This document shows positions 25,899 to 34,535 of a stretch of DNA of 51,681 nucleotides, piece by piece. The notes beneath the pieces were generated by a model that saw only the letters and a program-made list of their open reading frames with translations, had not been told where the DNA came from and did not search any database. The DNA is taken from contig CACCGK010000003.1 of NCBI GenBank assembly GCA_902545555.1, forward strand, positions 1 through 51,681, in the 5' to 3' direction. Made by a program: the position numbers and the translations under genes. The DNA comes from an uncultured Pelagibacteraceae bacterium (GTDB taxonomy: Bacteria > Pseudomonadota > Alphaproteobacteria > Pelagibacterales > Pelagibacteraceae). Positions within the stretch are counted from its first letter, which is position 1. Each line of letters begins with the position of its first letter.

Positions 25899-27306
25899 TT
25901 TCTTTATTATTATATAAAATCTGGTTTTTTAATTTATTTATATTATCAACCATCTCAGGATCTTTTTCTTTTATCTTTTCAATAGTTTTTACTGAATGAA
26001 TTATTGTTGTATGGTCTCGGTTAGAAAATTCTCTTCCAATTTCAGGTAATGATTTAGAAGTCAAAATTTTAGTTAAATAAATTGCTGTTTGCCTAGGTCT
26101 TACTAAGTATCTTGATCTTCTAGATGATAGCATTTCATTTTTACTGATTTTGAAAAACTTACAAACAATTGTCTGAATTAGATCTATTGTAACCTTATTT
26201 TCTGATAAATTTAATAAATCCTTTAAAACTACTTTAGTTTCTGCAAGATTTGGGACTTTGTTGTAGATTCTTGAAAATGAAACAACTCTATTTATTGCAC
26301 CAACTAATTCTCTTACACTTCCGGTTATTTCATTACTTATAAAATCTTGAATTTCTCTAGAAACTTGTAATTGTTCGGAATACAAAGCATTCAATTCTTC
26401 AGTTTTTTTTTCAACTATTTTTTTTCTTAGCTCAAAGTCCGGCTTTTGAATATCAACTACTAATCCACCAGAAAATCTTGATTTAATTCTTTCTTGAATT
26501 CTTGATAATTTATTTGGTGATCGATCAGCTGACACAATTATTTGAGATCCCTTATCAAGTAATGCATTAAATGTATGAAAGAATTCCTCCTGCATAGCCT
26601 CTTTTCCACTTATGAACTGGATATCATCGATTAATAAAATATCTGTATTTCTAAAATATTCTTTAAACTTAACCATATCGTTTGATTTAATTGATTTTAC
26701 AAACTGATACATAAAACGTTCAGCAGAAATAAACATTACTTTATTGTTTTTTTTAAGCTCTAAACCTATTGCATTTAATAAGTGAGTTTTTCCCATTCCA
26801 ACACCACCGTAAATATAAAGTGGATTATAATGAGATATATTTTCTGAAACTTTTAAAGAAGCTTCGTAAGCTAATTTATTACTGGAGCCTGTTATAAAAT
26901 TATCAAATCTTTTATTTGGATCAATTCGATTATACTGAAGATAAGAGTCTTTTATAAATGAAACATTTTCATTAATATTATTCTCTTTAATATTATTTTC
27001 TTTTAAAGCGATATCTTGAGCTTTATCAACTATTTTAAACTCAATTCTAATAATATCTTTCTTATATACTTTAATTATTTGTAATATTTGGTCTAAATAC
27101 CTTGATGTAATCCAATCTCTAATAAATCTTGTTGGAACCGATAATAATAAGTAGTTATTAAATTCCTCTAAAAATGAAATCTTTTTTAACCAGCTTTCAT
27201 AAACTTCTAAGCCTAATTTATTTTTCATTTCATCCTGTACTTGCTTCCATTGAAAGCCTTCAGATGAAAAATTATTAACATTTTTAGTATTTGTTAATTT
27301 ATTCAT
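25888..27306 (-). CDS. dnaA: Chromosomal replication initiator DnaA
   Basis: AAA+ ATPase that binds DnaA boxes and opens the origin. In 472 residues: N-terminal DnaB-interaction domain (WKQVQDEMKNKLGLEVYESWLKK), a short asparagine-rich linker, the AAA+ core with Walker A YIYGGVGMGKTHL and Walker B LLIDDIQFI, and the C-terminal DNA-binding domain with the signature SNRDHTTIIHSVKTI. The ATG at 27306 has no obvious Shine-Dalgarno sequence in front. The 312-base region upstream holds tandem repeats and is the best origin candidate in the window. Confidence 0.97.
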   Translation of the reverse strand: MNKLTNTKNVNNFSSEGFQWKQVQDEMKNKLGLEVYESWLKKISFLEEFNNYLLLSVPTRFIRDWITSRYLDQILQIIKVYKKDIIRIEFKIVDKAQDIALKENNIKENNINENVSFIKDSYLQYNRIDPNKRFDNFITGSSNKLAYEASLKVSENISHYNPLYIYGGVGMGKTHLLNAIGLELKKNNKVMFISAERFMYQFVKSIKSNDMVKFKEYFRNTDILLIDDIQFISGKEAMQEEFFHTFNALLDKGSQIIVSADRSPNKLSRIQERIKSRFSGGLVVDIQKPDFELRKKIVEKKTEELNALYSEQLQVSREIQDFISNEITGSVRELVGAINRVVSFSRIYNKVPNLAETKVVLKDLLNLSENKVTIDLIQTIVCKFFKISKNEMLSSRRSRYLVRPRQTAIYLTKILTSKSLPEIGREFSNRDHTTIIHSVKTIEKIKEKDPEMVDNINKLKNQILYNNKENEI

Positions 27307-27618
27307 AACTTAAGAGGAAATCTCAGTTAGAACTATTTAAAAAAATTTGCAACAAGTTAATAAGAAAAATAAAAGAAAAATAAAATCTATGATTGTGATT
27401 TATAATTTTCTAGATGAACTTAATTTTAAATCTAAAATTAAAATTCTAAATTGAATCAAATATAGATTGAATCAATAAATTGATTGAATTAAAATTGAAT
27501 CGAACATAGATTGAATGACATTAATTCAAATATTTACTAAATCTAAATATAGTAACTTAAGACAAATATTAAATATATAATGTAGATATCAGGAGTTGTT
27601 TAATAATTAACTTGACGT
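27307..27618. other. Gene-free dnaA-rpsT region; candidate oriC or dnaA control region
   Basis: This is the only gap over 300 bases. It holds no credible reading frame. It is almost entirely A and T, with a tandem-repeat block at 27449-27536. I see no consensus DnaA box (TTATCCACA or a one-mismatch form); the nearest match, 6/9, is at 27394-27402. Origin status rests on position beside dnaA, AT-richness and the repeats, and the region must also contain the dnaA promoter. Confidence 0.45.
27449..27536. repeat. Imperfect 44-base tandem repeat with TTGAAT iterons
   Basis: Two copies begin at 27449 and 27493. Both start AATTGAATC, then ATAGATTGAAT at 27462 and 27506, each exactly 44 bases apart; the first 25 positions differ at only three. 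The core TTGAAT occurs as direct copies at 27451, 27467, 27484, 27495 and 27511, and inverted at 27524. The spacings of 16, 17, 11 and 16 bases resemble iteron arrays bound by initiator or regulator proteins. Confidence 0.75.
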
Positions 27619-27879
27619 TTAGATTGCAGCAATTTTTTTAGTAATTCTAGAAACGTTTCTAGAAGCATTTTGTTTTTTAATTATTCCTGTTTTTGCAATT
27701 TTCATCAACTCAGAGTTTAACTTTGGTAAAAATTTAAGCGCTTCATCTTTCTTTTTATTAAGAATTAAAAAGTTCATTTTCTTAAGAGCGTTTCTAAACC
27801 TACTCTTTCTAGCTTTATTTACCGCTGTTTGTTTAGAAATTCTTCTAATTCTCTTAATTGCTGATTTTGTGTTTGCCAT
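27619..27879 (-). CDS. rpsT: 30S ribosomal protein S20
   Basis: Primary 16S rRNA-binding protein of the small subunit. The frame is open further upstream, but I place the start at the ATG at 27879 because MANTKSAIKRIRRISKQT matches the universal S20 N-terminus. That gives 86 residues, the family's normal length. Highly basic, with three long helices. It sits between mutM and dnaA, a conserved alphaproteobacterial arrangement. A promoter-like element ends only nine bases before the start codon (see next feature). Confidence 0.95.
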   Translation of the reverse strand: MANTKSAIKRIRRISKQTAVNKARKSRFRNALKKMNFLILNKKKDEALKFLPKLNSELMKIAKTGIIKKQNASRNVSRITKKIAAI

Positions 27880-27888
27880 TTGCGCAGG

Positions 27889-27917
27889 GGTATAGCTTGA
27901 GAATTTACAGTGGTCAA
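27889..27917 (-). promoter_or_regulatory. rpsT: Promoter-like element just upstream of rpsT
   Basis: On the minus strand TTGACC (27912-27917) and TATACC (27889-27894) are 17 bases apart, matching -35 and -10 consensus at 5/6 and 4/6. Only nine bases separate the -10 box from the rpsT ATG, so transcription from here would give a leader of about three bases or none. No Shine-Dalgarno sequence is visible, consistent with that. Confidence 0.4.
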
Positions 27918-27929
27918 CTAAATATTTAA

Positions 27930-28793
27930 CTATTTTTGACAGGAAACACAAAAAAAAGTTGACCTATTTGATGTTATTTTTTTTTTTATAATACCTTTGC
28001 AATTCGTACGCTTACAATCAGCTCCCTCTTGCTGATAAACTTTAAATTCCTTTTGAAAGTTACCTTTATTACCTGAGATATCTTTAAAATCTCTAATACT
28101 TGAACCACCCTTATTAATTGCCTGTTCAAGTATTTTCTTGGAATTTAAAATAACATTTAAACACTCATTTTTATTAAGTCTTTTTGCCTTTTTAAACGGA
28201 TTTATTTTACTAGCAAAAAGAATTTCACTTGCATAAATATTACCTATTCCAGAAACAAATCTCTGGTCAAGTAAAAAATTTTTTATATCCTTATTTTTAT
28301 TCTTAAAATAATTAACTACATATTTTAAGTTAAATTTATCACTAAAGGGCTCAGGCCCCATTGATTTAAATCTTTTCTTTAAATCTTGATGATTTTTGAT
28401 TATTTCGAAAAATCCAAAGCGTCTTGGATCATTATAAATTACTTTTAAATTATCAAATACAAACTCTGCATGATTGTGCTTTTTAGGTAAAAAAGGTGAA
28501 TGATAAAAACTAGTATTCGTAAATTTTAGAGGTTTTTTGTTATCAAGAATATGGATTGTTCCTGACATTCCTAAATGAATTAAACAATAATCTTCATTTT
28601 GAAAATGAATGATTAAATATTTAGAAAATCTACTGACTTCAATTATTTTTTTATTTTTAAGAAAACTTTCAAAATCACTTGGTATTTTAAACCTTAAATT
28701 CCTATTTCTAATTATTACTTTTTTTATGCTTTTTTTTTTGATCTTTTTATGAAGGGATTGTCTAACAATTTCTACTTCTGGTAATTCTGGCAT
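27930..28793 (-). CDS. mutM: Formamidopyrimidine-DNA glycosylase
   Basis: Base-excision repair enzyme removing 8-oxoguanine and formamidopyrimidines, with AP-lyase activity. The 287 residues begin MPELPEVEIVRQSL, where Pro2 (after Met removal) and Glu3 are the catalytic residues. LDQRFVSGIGNIYASEILF is the helix-two-turn-helix region, and the C-terminal zinc finger is C-x4-C ... C-x2-C (CKRTNC and CVSC), complete. The protein is normal length. Divergent from ubiE with 29 bases between starts. Confidence 0.96.
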   Translation of the reverse strand: MPELPEVEIVRQSLHKKIKKKSIKKVIIRNRNLRFKIPSDFESFLKNKKIIEVSRFSKYLIIHFQNEDYCLIHLGMSGTIHILDNKKPLKFTNTSFYHSPFLPKKHNHAEFVFDNLKVIYNDPRRFGFFEIIKNHQDLKKRFKSMGPEPFSDKFNLKYVVNYFKNKNKDIKNFLLDQRFVSGIGNIYASEILFASKINPFKKAKRLNKNECLNVILNSKKILEQAINKGGSSIRDFKDISGNKGNFQKEFKVYQQEGADCKRTNCKGIIKKKITSNRSTFFCVSCQK

Positions 28794-28822
28794 TTGATAC
28801 TATATTCAATATATATTTTTTT

Positions 28823-29527
28823 ATGCAACAAAATCTTCAAAATAAAAAAGGACTTGTAGAAAATGTATTCAATCAGGTCTACAACAAATATGACTTGATG
28901 AATGACTTTATGTCTATGGGTGTACATAGATATTGGAAAAAAAGTTTAATCAATATGATGAATCCGAGAGTTAGTAGAAAATTAATAGATGTTGCATGTG
29001 GGACAGGGGATATTGGAAAGTTATTTTTAGATAGCACAATTAAAGAGGCTGAAATTACTTGTGTAGATCCTAATAAAGGAATGGTTAGTCAAGGAAAGCA
29101 AAAATTATCTAATTACAAAAATGTAAAATGGGTTATTTCTCCAGCAGAAAAATTACCAATTAAAGACAACTCATTTGATTATTACACTATTAGCTTTGGA
29201 CTAAGAAATACAAAAAATTTAAATAAAGCACTTTCAGAAGCCTATAGAGTTTTAAAGCCTGGCGGACGCTATCTATGTCTGGAATTTTCTAAGATTCAAA
29301 ATTCAAATCTTGATTTTGTATATAAAAATTATTCAAAACTTATTCCTATTATTGGTAAGTTTGTAGTTGGAGAAAAAGAACCTTACGAATATTTAATTAA
29401 AAGTATTGAACGATTTATTAATCAAGATGAATTAATAGAGTTGATGCAAAAAAATAATTTTCATAAATGTTCTTATAGAAATCTCTCTGGTGGTATTGTT
29501 TCAATTCATAGTGGTTGGAAAATTTAA
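28823..29527 (+). CDS. ubiE: Ubiquinone biosynthesis C-methyltransferase UbiE
   Basis: SAM-dependent methyltransferase acting on the benzoquinol ring in ubiquinone (and in some bacteria menaquinone) synthesis. The 234 residues carry VENVFNQVYNKYDLMNDFMSMG near the N-terminus, the SAM motif LIDVACGTGDIGKL (about residues 53-66), and the family segments SFGLRNTKNL and LKPGGRYLCLEFSK. The stop overlaps the ubiB ATG (TAATG). It heads the operon ubiE-ubiB-coaBC-dut-thiF-SH3. Confidence 0.95.
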   Translation: MQQNLQNKKGLVENVFNQVYNKYDLMNDFMSMGVHRYWKKSLINMMNPRVSRKLIDVACGTGDIGKLFLDSTIKEAEITCVDPNKGMVSQGKQKLSNYKNVKWVISPAEKLPIKDNSFDYYTISFGLRNTKNLNKALSEAYRVLKPGGRYLCLEFSKIQNSNLDFVYKNYSKLIPIIGKFVVGEKEPYEYLIKSIERFINQDELIELMQKNNFHKCSYRNLSGGIVSIHSGWKI

Positions 29528-31096
29528 TGATTAAAAAACTTATTACTTTATTTAAATTAGGAAGAAAAATTGCAAAATCAGATATTTTAAAAATTGCTTC
29601 AAAATTTAAAAAACCTCCTTTAGCTGTAACAATATTATTCCAAATTTTATCTATTTCATTTGAAAAAAAGGAACAAAATAATTTAATTGAGGATGATGGT
29701 GAAAGACTATCTAGATCATTAGAATCTATGGGTACAACTTTCATCAAACTTGGTCAATTTTTAGCAACTAGACCAGATATAATCGGAGAAGAATTATCTT
29801 TAAAGCTAGAAAAACTTCAAGATCGACTACCCCCTTTTTCAATTCATGAAGCAAAAGAAATTATTAAAGAAGATCTTGGAGTTGATGCATTTAATTCAAT
29901 AATTGATTTAAGTGAACCAGTTGCTGCTGCATCAATTGCACAAGTTCATAAAGCAAAAATAAATGACAATGGAACAATTAAAGATGTAGCAATAAAAATC
30001 TTAAGACCAAATATAAAAAAAATATTCAATGAAGAAATAGATGCAATGATGTTATTCGCATTTATTATTGAATCATTTGTAAAAAAAACAAAAAGATTAA
30101 AACTTGTTGAAGTTGTTTTTTTTACTTAAAGAAATAACTAATCTTGAAATGGATTTAAGGTTTGAAGCTGCTGCAGCTAATGAATATGCTGAAAACACTA
30201 AAAATGATGCTGGATTTAAAGTTCCTGAAATTTATTGGAATTTTACTAGTGAAAACGTAATGACTTTGGATTGGATAGATGGAATTTCTATAAGAGAAGC
30301 TGAGGAGCTAAAGAAAAGAAATTTAAATACTAATAAAATAGCTGAAGATATTATCCAACATTTTTTAAGACATGCTGTAAGAGATGGTTTTTTTCATGCA
30401 GATATGCATCAAGGAAATATTTTTGTTGATAATAGTGGACAAATTGTACCTATAGATTTTGGAATTATGGGCAGGTTAGATAAACTTAGTAAAAGGTTTT
30501 TAGCAGAAATTTTATTTGGATTTATTCAAAGAGATTATCGTAAAGTAGCTGAAGTTCACTTAGTGGCCGGATTAGTTCCAAAAGAAGTACCAATCGATGA
30601 TTTAGCTCAAGCTTTGAGATCAATTGGTGAGCCTATATTTGGTCAAGAAGTAAAAGATATTTCAGGAGGTAAATTACTCAAACAATTGTTTGATGTAACA
30701 GAAAAGTTTAATATGCAAACTCAACCTCAATTATTAATGTTGCAAAAAACTATGGTTGTTGTTGAAGGTGTAGCAAGAAAGTTAAATCCAAACACAAATA
30801 TTTGGACAACTTCAAAGCCTGTACTAGAAAATTGGCTTAAAGAAACAAAAGATCCAATTAATAATTTAAATGAAACTTTAAGAAATACATCTGAAGTGAT
30901 TAAACGTTTACCAGAATTTCCTGAGATTATGGATAAAGCAAATCAAGCATTAACGTTTTTAGCTAGCGGTCAAATTCCACAAAATTCAAATTCATATACC
31001 GCTTTAAATGACAAGAAATCAGAAATGATAGCATTTAGAAATCAATCTATTATTGGTTTATTACTTCTTGTAATTTTTGGCCTTATAGTATTTTAA
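29527..31096 (+). pseudogene. ubiB: UbiB, interrupted by a one-base frameshift
   Basis: ABC1/UbiB-family atypical kinase needed for ubiquinone synthesis. The gene starts at the ATG overlapping the ubiE stop and shows the KLGQ signature (residues 74-77), then ASIAQVHKA. At a run of eight T (30116-30123) the frame runs into a stop at 30127-30129. Removing one T restores VEVVFLLKEITNLEMDLR, and the other frame continues with full identity to the family: FFHADMHQGNIFVD (catalytic), IDFGIMGRL and a C-terminal membrane helix, ending at 31096. Both halves look intact and under constraint. It may be a sequencing error, a phase-variable or slippage-corrected gene, or a recent pseudogene. Confidence 0.85.
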
Positions 31097-31104
31097 TTCC
31101 GCAA

Positions 31105-32310
31105 ATGAAAAATTTATTAAATAAGAAAATATTATTCATTATCTGTGGAGGGATATCTGCTTATAAAAGTCTAGAAACAATTAGGCTTTTTAAAAAAAAT
31201 GGAGCAGAAATAAAGACAATCCTTACTAAAAGTGCAAAAGAATTTGTAACTCCACTATCGGTAACGTCGCTTTCTCAAGGTAAAGTATATAGTGATTTAT
31301 TTAGTTCAGAAAATGAGGCTGAAATGGATCATATTTCACTTTCAAGATGGGCAGATTTAATTTTAATTGCACCAGCTACAGCAAACACAATTTCAAAATT
31401 AGCTCAAGGAACAACTGATAATTTAGCATCTACTGTAGTGTTGGCTTCAGATAAAGAAATTATTTTAGCACCAGCAATGAATGTAAGAATGTGGGAACAT
31501 CCAACTACTAAAATTAATTTAAAAAAATTAAAGGAGTTTGGATATAAAATAATTGGTCCAGAAATTGGTGAAATGGCATGTGGTGAATATGGGGAGGGTA
31601 AAATGTCAGACCCATTTGTAATTGCTGAAGAAATTGATAAATATTTCTTAACTCAAAAAAATAACAAAAAATTTAAAGCATTAGTTACAGCAGGGCCAAC
31701 TAATGAGTATATAGATCCAGTACGTTTTATTACAAATAAATCAAGTGGCAAACAAGGATATGAATTAGCAAAATCATTGTCCAAAAAAGGTTTTGATACA
31801 ACATTAATATCGGGTCCAACTAATCTTGAAATAACTAAAGATATTAATCTTATAAAAGTTGAAACAGCAGATGAAATGTTGGTTGCTACCCAAGAAAATT
31901 TACCTGTTGATGTAGCAATTTTTTCAGCTGCAGTAGCTGATTTTAAAATTAATAAAAAGTATGAAAATAAAATTAAAAAACAAGAGAACCTAAACTTAAA
32001 TTTTGAAAAGAATATAGATATACTTAATTATGTGTCCAACCATAACTCTTTGAGACCTGAACTTGTGATTGGATTTGCAGCAGAAACTAATGAGGTTGAT
32101 AAAAATGCAGAGGAAAAATTAAATAAGAAAAGTTGTGACTGGATAATTTCGAATGATGTATCAAATAAAGATATAGGATTTAATTCTGATTATAATGAAG
32201 TAACAATTCATTATAAAAATAAAGACCTAAAAAAAGAAAAACTTTCGTACAAAAAAAAATATGAAATTTCTGATGAAATAGTTGATAGAATAATTGATCA
32301 ATTAAATTAA
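31105..32310 (+). CDS. coaBC: Bifunctional phosphopantothenoylcysteine synthetase/decarboxylase CoaBC
   Basis: Joins 4'-phosphopantothenate to cysteine and then decarboxylates the product in coenzyme A synthesis. In the 401 residues the N-terminal flavoprotein decarboxylase (about 1-185) shows GGISAYKSLETIRLFKKNGAE, APATANTISKLAQG and PAMNVRMW; the C-terminal ligase (from about 190) begins ALVTAGPTNEYIDPVRFITNKSSGK, then VAIFSAAVADFK and GFAAETNE. Catalytic cysteine in EMACGEYGEG is present. It starts nine bases after ubiB and its stop overlaps the dut ATG by one base. Confidence 0.95.
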   Translation: MKNLLNKKILFIICGGISAYKSLETIRLFKKNGAEIKTILTKSAKEFVTPLSVTSLSQGKVYSDLFSSENEAEMDHISLSRWADLILIAPATANTISKLAQGTTDNLASTVVLASDKEIILAPAMNVRMWEHPTTKINLKKLKEFGYKIIGPEIGEMACGEYGEGKMSDPFVIAEEIDKYFLTQKNNKKFKALVTAGPTNEYIDPVRFITNKSSGKQGYELAKSLSKKGFDTTLISGPTNLEITKDINLIKVETADEMLVATQENLPVDVAIFSAAVADFKINKKYENKIKKQENLNLNFEKNIDILNYVSNHNSLRPELVIGFAAETNEVDKNAEEKLNKKSCDWIISNDVSNKDIGFNSDYNEVTIHYKNKDLKKEKLSYKKKYEISDEIVDRIIDQLN

Positions 32311-32747
32311 TGGCAAAAGTTCTTATCAAAAAGTTAGACCCTGTGGTTGAATTACCCACTTACAAAACAGAAGGTGCATCAGGTATGGATTTGATGGCAT
32401 TAGTAAAAGAACCTATTAATCTTAAACCAAACTCATCATGCTTAGTACCAACAGGGCTTGCTGTTGCATTTTCTAGTAACTTTGAAATCCAAATAAGACC
32501 AAGATCTGGTTTAGCTGCAAAAAACAGTATAAGTGTTTTAAATACTCCTGGAACTATTGATAGTGATTACAGGGGAGAAATAAAAGTAATTCTTTTTAAT
32601 CACGGGAAAAATGATTTCTTAATAAGAAATAAGGATAGAATAGCACAAATGATTTTGACTCCTGTAATTAAAATGGATCTCGAGGAAACTAATGATCTGC
32701 CAGAAACAATTAGAGGCGAAGGTGGGTTTGGCTCAACAGGAAAATGA
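32310..32747 (+). CDS. dut: Deoxyuridine 5'-triphosphate nucleotidohydrolase
   Basis: Hydrolyses dUTP to dUMP, keeping uracil out of DNA and feeding dTMP synthesis. All five trimeric-dUTPase motifs are visible in 145 residues: EGASGMDLMAL, RPRSGLAAKNSI (motif II), GTIDSDYRGEIKVILFNHG (motif III, the catalytic Asp), RIAQMILTPV (motif IV) and RGEGGFGSTGK (motif V, at the C-terminus). The coaBC-dut pairing is common in proteobacteria. Its stop overlaps the ThiF-like gene by four bases. Confidence 0.96.
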   Translation: MAKVLIKKLDPVVELPTYKTEGASGMDLMALVKEPINLKPNSSCLVPTGLAVAFSSNFEIQIRPRSGLAAKNSISVLNTPGTIDSDYRGEIKVILFNHGKNDFLIRNKDRIAQMILTPVIKMDLEETNDLPETIRGEGGFGSTGK

Positions 32748-33499
32748 GCAAAAATTTAAACAAAAAAGAAATAGAAAAATTCTCAAGGCAAATAATTCTT
32801 AAAAATATTGGGGCTATAGGTCAAAAAAAAATTTTATCTTCTAGCGTTTTGATAGTTGGTATGGGTGGTCTAGGTTGCCCAGTAGCAGAATTTTTAACTA
32901 GATCAGGTATTGGCACGCTTGGAATTGTAGATCATGATACTGTAAGTCTATCTAATATTCACAGACAAAGCCTGTATAATGAAAAAGATATAAATCAATC
33001 AAAAGTAAAGATTGCAAAAAAAAAATTAAATAAAATCAATTCGAAGACAAAAATAAATATTTTTAATTTAAAATTAAATAAAACTGCATTTGAAAAAATT
33101 ATTAAAAATTATGATTATATTGTTGATGGGACTGATAACTTTGAGAGTAAATTTTTAATAAATGACTTAAGTCTAAAGTATAAAAAATTTCTAGTTACTG
33201 GTGCTATTAGCAAATTTGATGGACATATTTTTACGTTTAATTTTACTAATAAAAAAGATCCTTGCCTGAGGTGTTTTTATCAAGAAGACATAATATCTGA
33301 TGAAATATTAAATTGTGAATATGAGGGAATTTTAGGAACCGTTGCAGGAATTATAGGTACATTACAAGCCAATGAAGTTTTAAAAAAAATATTAAATATT
33401 GGACAAAATTTAAATAGATACATTCTAATTCTAGATTTATTAAATTTAAATTTCAGAAAAGCAAAGATTAACAGAAGAAAAAAATGTATATGCAACTAA
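32744..33499 (+). CDS. ThiF/MoeB-family sulfur-carrier adenylyltransferase
   Basis: E1-like enzyme that adenylates the C-terminus of a ubiquitin-like sulfur carrier (ThiS or MoaD), 251 residues. Seen: nucleotide loop GMGGLGCPVAEFL, DHDTVSLSNIHRQSLY, VDGTDNFESKFLINDLS, GAISKFDGHIFTF, and the zinc ligand pair DPCLRCFYQED. The C-terminal zinc pair looks like C-I-C (the last residues KKCICN) rather than the usual C-x-x-C. No rhodanese domain. Whether it serves thiamine or molybdopterin synthesis cannot be decided here. Confidence 0.88.
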   Translation: MSKNLNKKEIEKFSRQIILKNIGAIGQKKILSSSVLIVGMGGLGCPVAEFLTRSGIGTLGIVDHDTVSLSNIHRQSLYNEKDINQSKVKIAKKKLNKINSKTKINIFNLKLNKTAFEKIIKNYDYIVDGTDNFESKFLINDLSLKYKKFLVTGAISKFDGHIFTFNFTNKKDPCLRCFYQEDIISDEILNCEYEGILGTVAGIIGTLQANEVLKKILNIGQNLNRYILILDLLNLNFRKAKINRRKKCICN

Positions 33500-33939
33500 T
33501 AATAAAAAAAATTTACATAGTAATTTTTTTATTATTTTTTACTCACAGCTCATTTGCTAATGAAATTTTTGTTTCTCTTAAAAAAAATAAAGTAAATGTT
33601 CGCTATGGACCAACTTTTGAATATGATATTAAATACGTTTATAAAAAAATAAATCTTCCATTAAAACAAATTGATAAAAAAGAAAATTTTAGGCGAATTA
33701 TAGATTTAAAAAATAATAGTGGATGGATTCATATTTCACAGTTAAAAAAAAGTAATTCAGTAATAGCCACAAAAGATAAAATTTTATTTAAGAAACCTAC
33801 ACCTTTTGCTAAGCCAATTGCTCAAATAAAAGAAGGAAGATTATTAATTATAGAAAAATGCGAACAAAATTGGTGCAAAATTACATCAGAAGAATTTGAA
33901 GGTTGGATTAAAACAGATAATATTTGGGGACTAAATTAA
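33484..33939 (+). CDS. Secreted SH3-like domain protein
   Basis: A 151-residue protein with an N-terminal signal peptide (hydrophobic stretch, likely cleaved after HSSFA) and then two bacterial SH3 (SH3_3/SH3b) repeats. The first contains VNVRYGPTFEYDIKYVYKK and GWIHISQL; the second KIAQIKEGRLLIIEKCEQNWCKI (as AKPIAQIKEGR) and EFEGWIKTDNIWG. The RxGPxxxY and GWI repeats are typical of cell-envelope SH3 domains that bind peptidoglycan. It overlaps the ThiF-like gene by 16 bases; starts at 33484 or 33490 are both possible. Convergent with the DUF3501 gene. Confidence 0.83.
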   Translation: MYMQLIIKKIYIVIFLLFFTHSSFANEIFVSLKKNKVNVRYGPTFEYDIKYVYKKINLPLKQIDKKENFRRIIDLKNNSGWIHISQLKKSNSVIATKDKILFKKPTPFAKPIAQIKEGRLLIIEKCEQNWCKITSEEFEGWIKTDNIWGLN

Positions 33940-34535
33940 CTAAAATCAGTAGATAAAGAGGCTATATTTTCTTTAGATAATTTTGTGCTATGAGAATACT
34001 CTTTATGTTCAATTCCAAGCTCAATTTCTGAGCTATTAGATTGAAATTTTTCAATTTGATCATCAGTAAAATTAAAATGAATAAACTGTACTGATGAAGC
34101 TTTTCCTTTAGAAGAAGTTCTATCAACATCTTCTTCGGGAAGTGCTTTAATTTTCTCACCATTTATTTTCATAAATACTGTTTCTTCTATTCCACCAACT
34201 TTTCCCAGAAACGCAGCCCTTGAGATAGGATTATCTATTTCAAACATTAAAGTTGCTGTTAGTTCTTTGCCGTTAGGTATTAAAGGATTGTATGCAGTTA
34301 ACTCGTCCTGAAGTTGCTCATCACCACCTTTTTCAATGTATAGCATTTCTTGTACTTGAGCTAACATTGTTTCATAACTTTCAAAATAAAAAGTAGCATA
34401 AGGCCCTAAAGCAACTCTTCTATTTTTTTTATAATCAACAATACTTTTTCTTAATTCACGTCTCTTTTCTATATAATCATCTAAAGGCATGATGTCTTCT
34501 TTTTGAATTTCTCTTTTTTCTCTAGGCATGATCAT
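33936..34535 (-). CDS. DUF3501 family protein
   Basis: A 199-residue cytosolic protein of unknown function matching DUF3501, recognised from REIQKEDIMPLDDYIEKRRE, followed by RRVALGPYATFYFESYETMLAQVQEMLYIEKGG and LIPNGKELTATLMFEIDN. Its ATG overlaps the stop of the Fe-S protein upstream (ATGA), so the two are translationally coupled. The triplet rubrerythrin-Fe-S protein-DUF3501 recurs in alphaproteobacteria, suggesting that DUF3501 works with that pair, perhaps in peroxide or iron stress; the biochemical activity is unknown. Confidence 0.85.
   Translation of the reverse strand: MIMPREKREIQKEDIMPLDDYIEKRRELRKSIVDYKKNRRVALGPYATFYFESYETMLAQVQEMLYIEKGGDEQLQDELTAYNPLIPNGKELTATLMFEIDNPISRAAFLGKVGGIEETVFMKINGEKIKALPEEDVDRTSSKGKASSVQFIHFNFTDDQIEKFQSNSSEIELGIEHKEYSHSTKLSKENIASLSTDFS

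Noticed and set aside
27449..27536. Tandem repeats as a CRISPR array
   Set aside because: Only two 44-base units with mutated copies, no constant spacer arrangement and no cas genes nearby.
27307..27618. Consensus DnaA boxes
   Set aside because: No TTATCCACA or one-mismatch form on either strand; the best is 6/9, so origin status is left as a candidate only.
27880..27951. Longer rpsT with 24 extra N-terminal residues
   Set aside because: The extension (MCFLSKIVKYLV...) overlaps mutM and does not match S20; MANTKSAIKR is the universal start.
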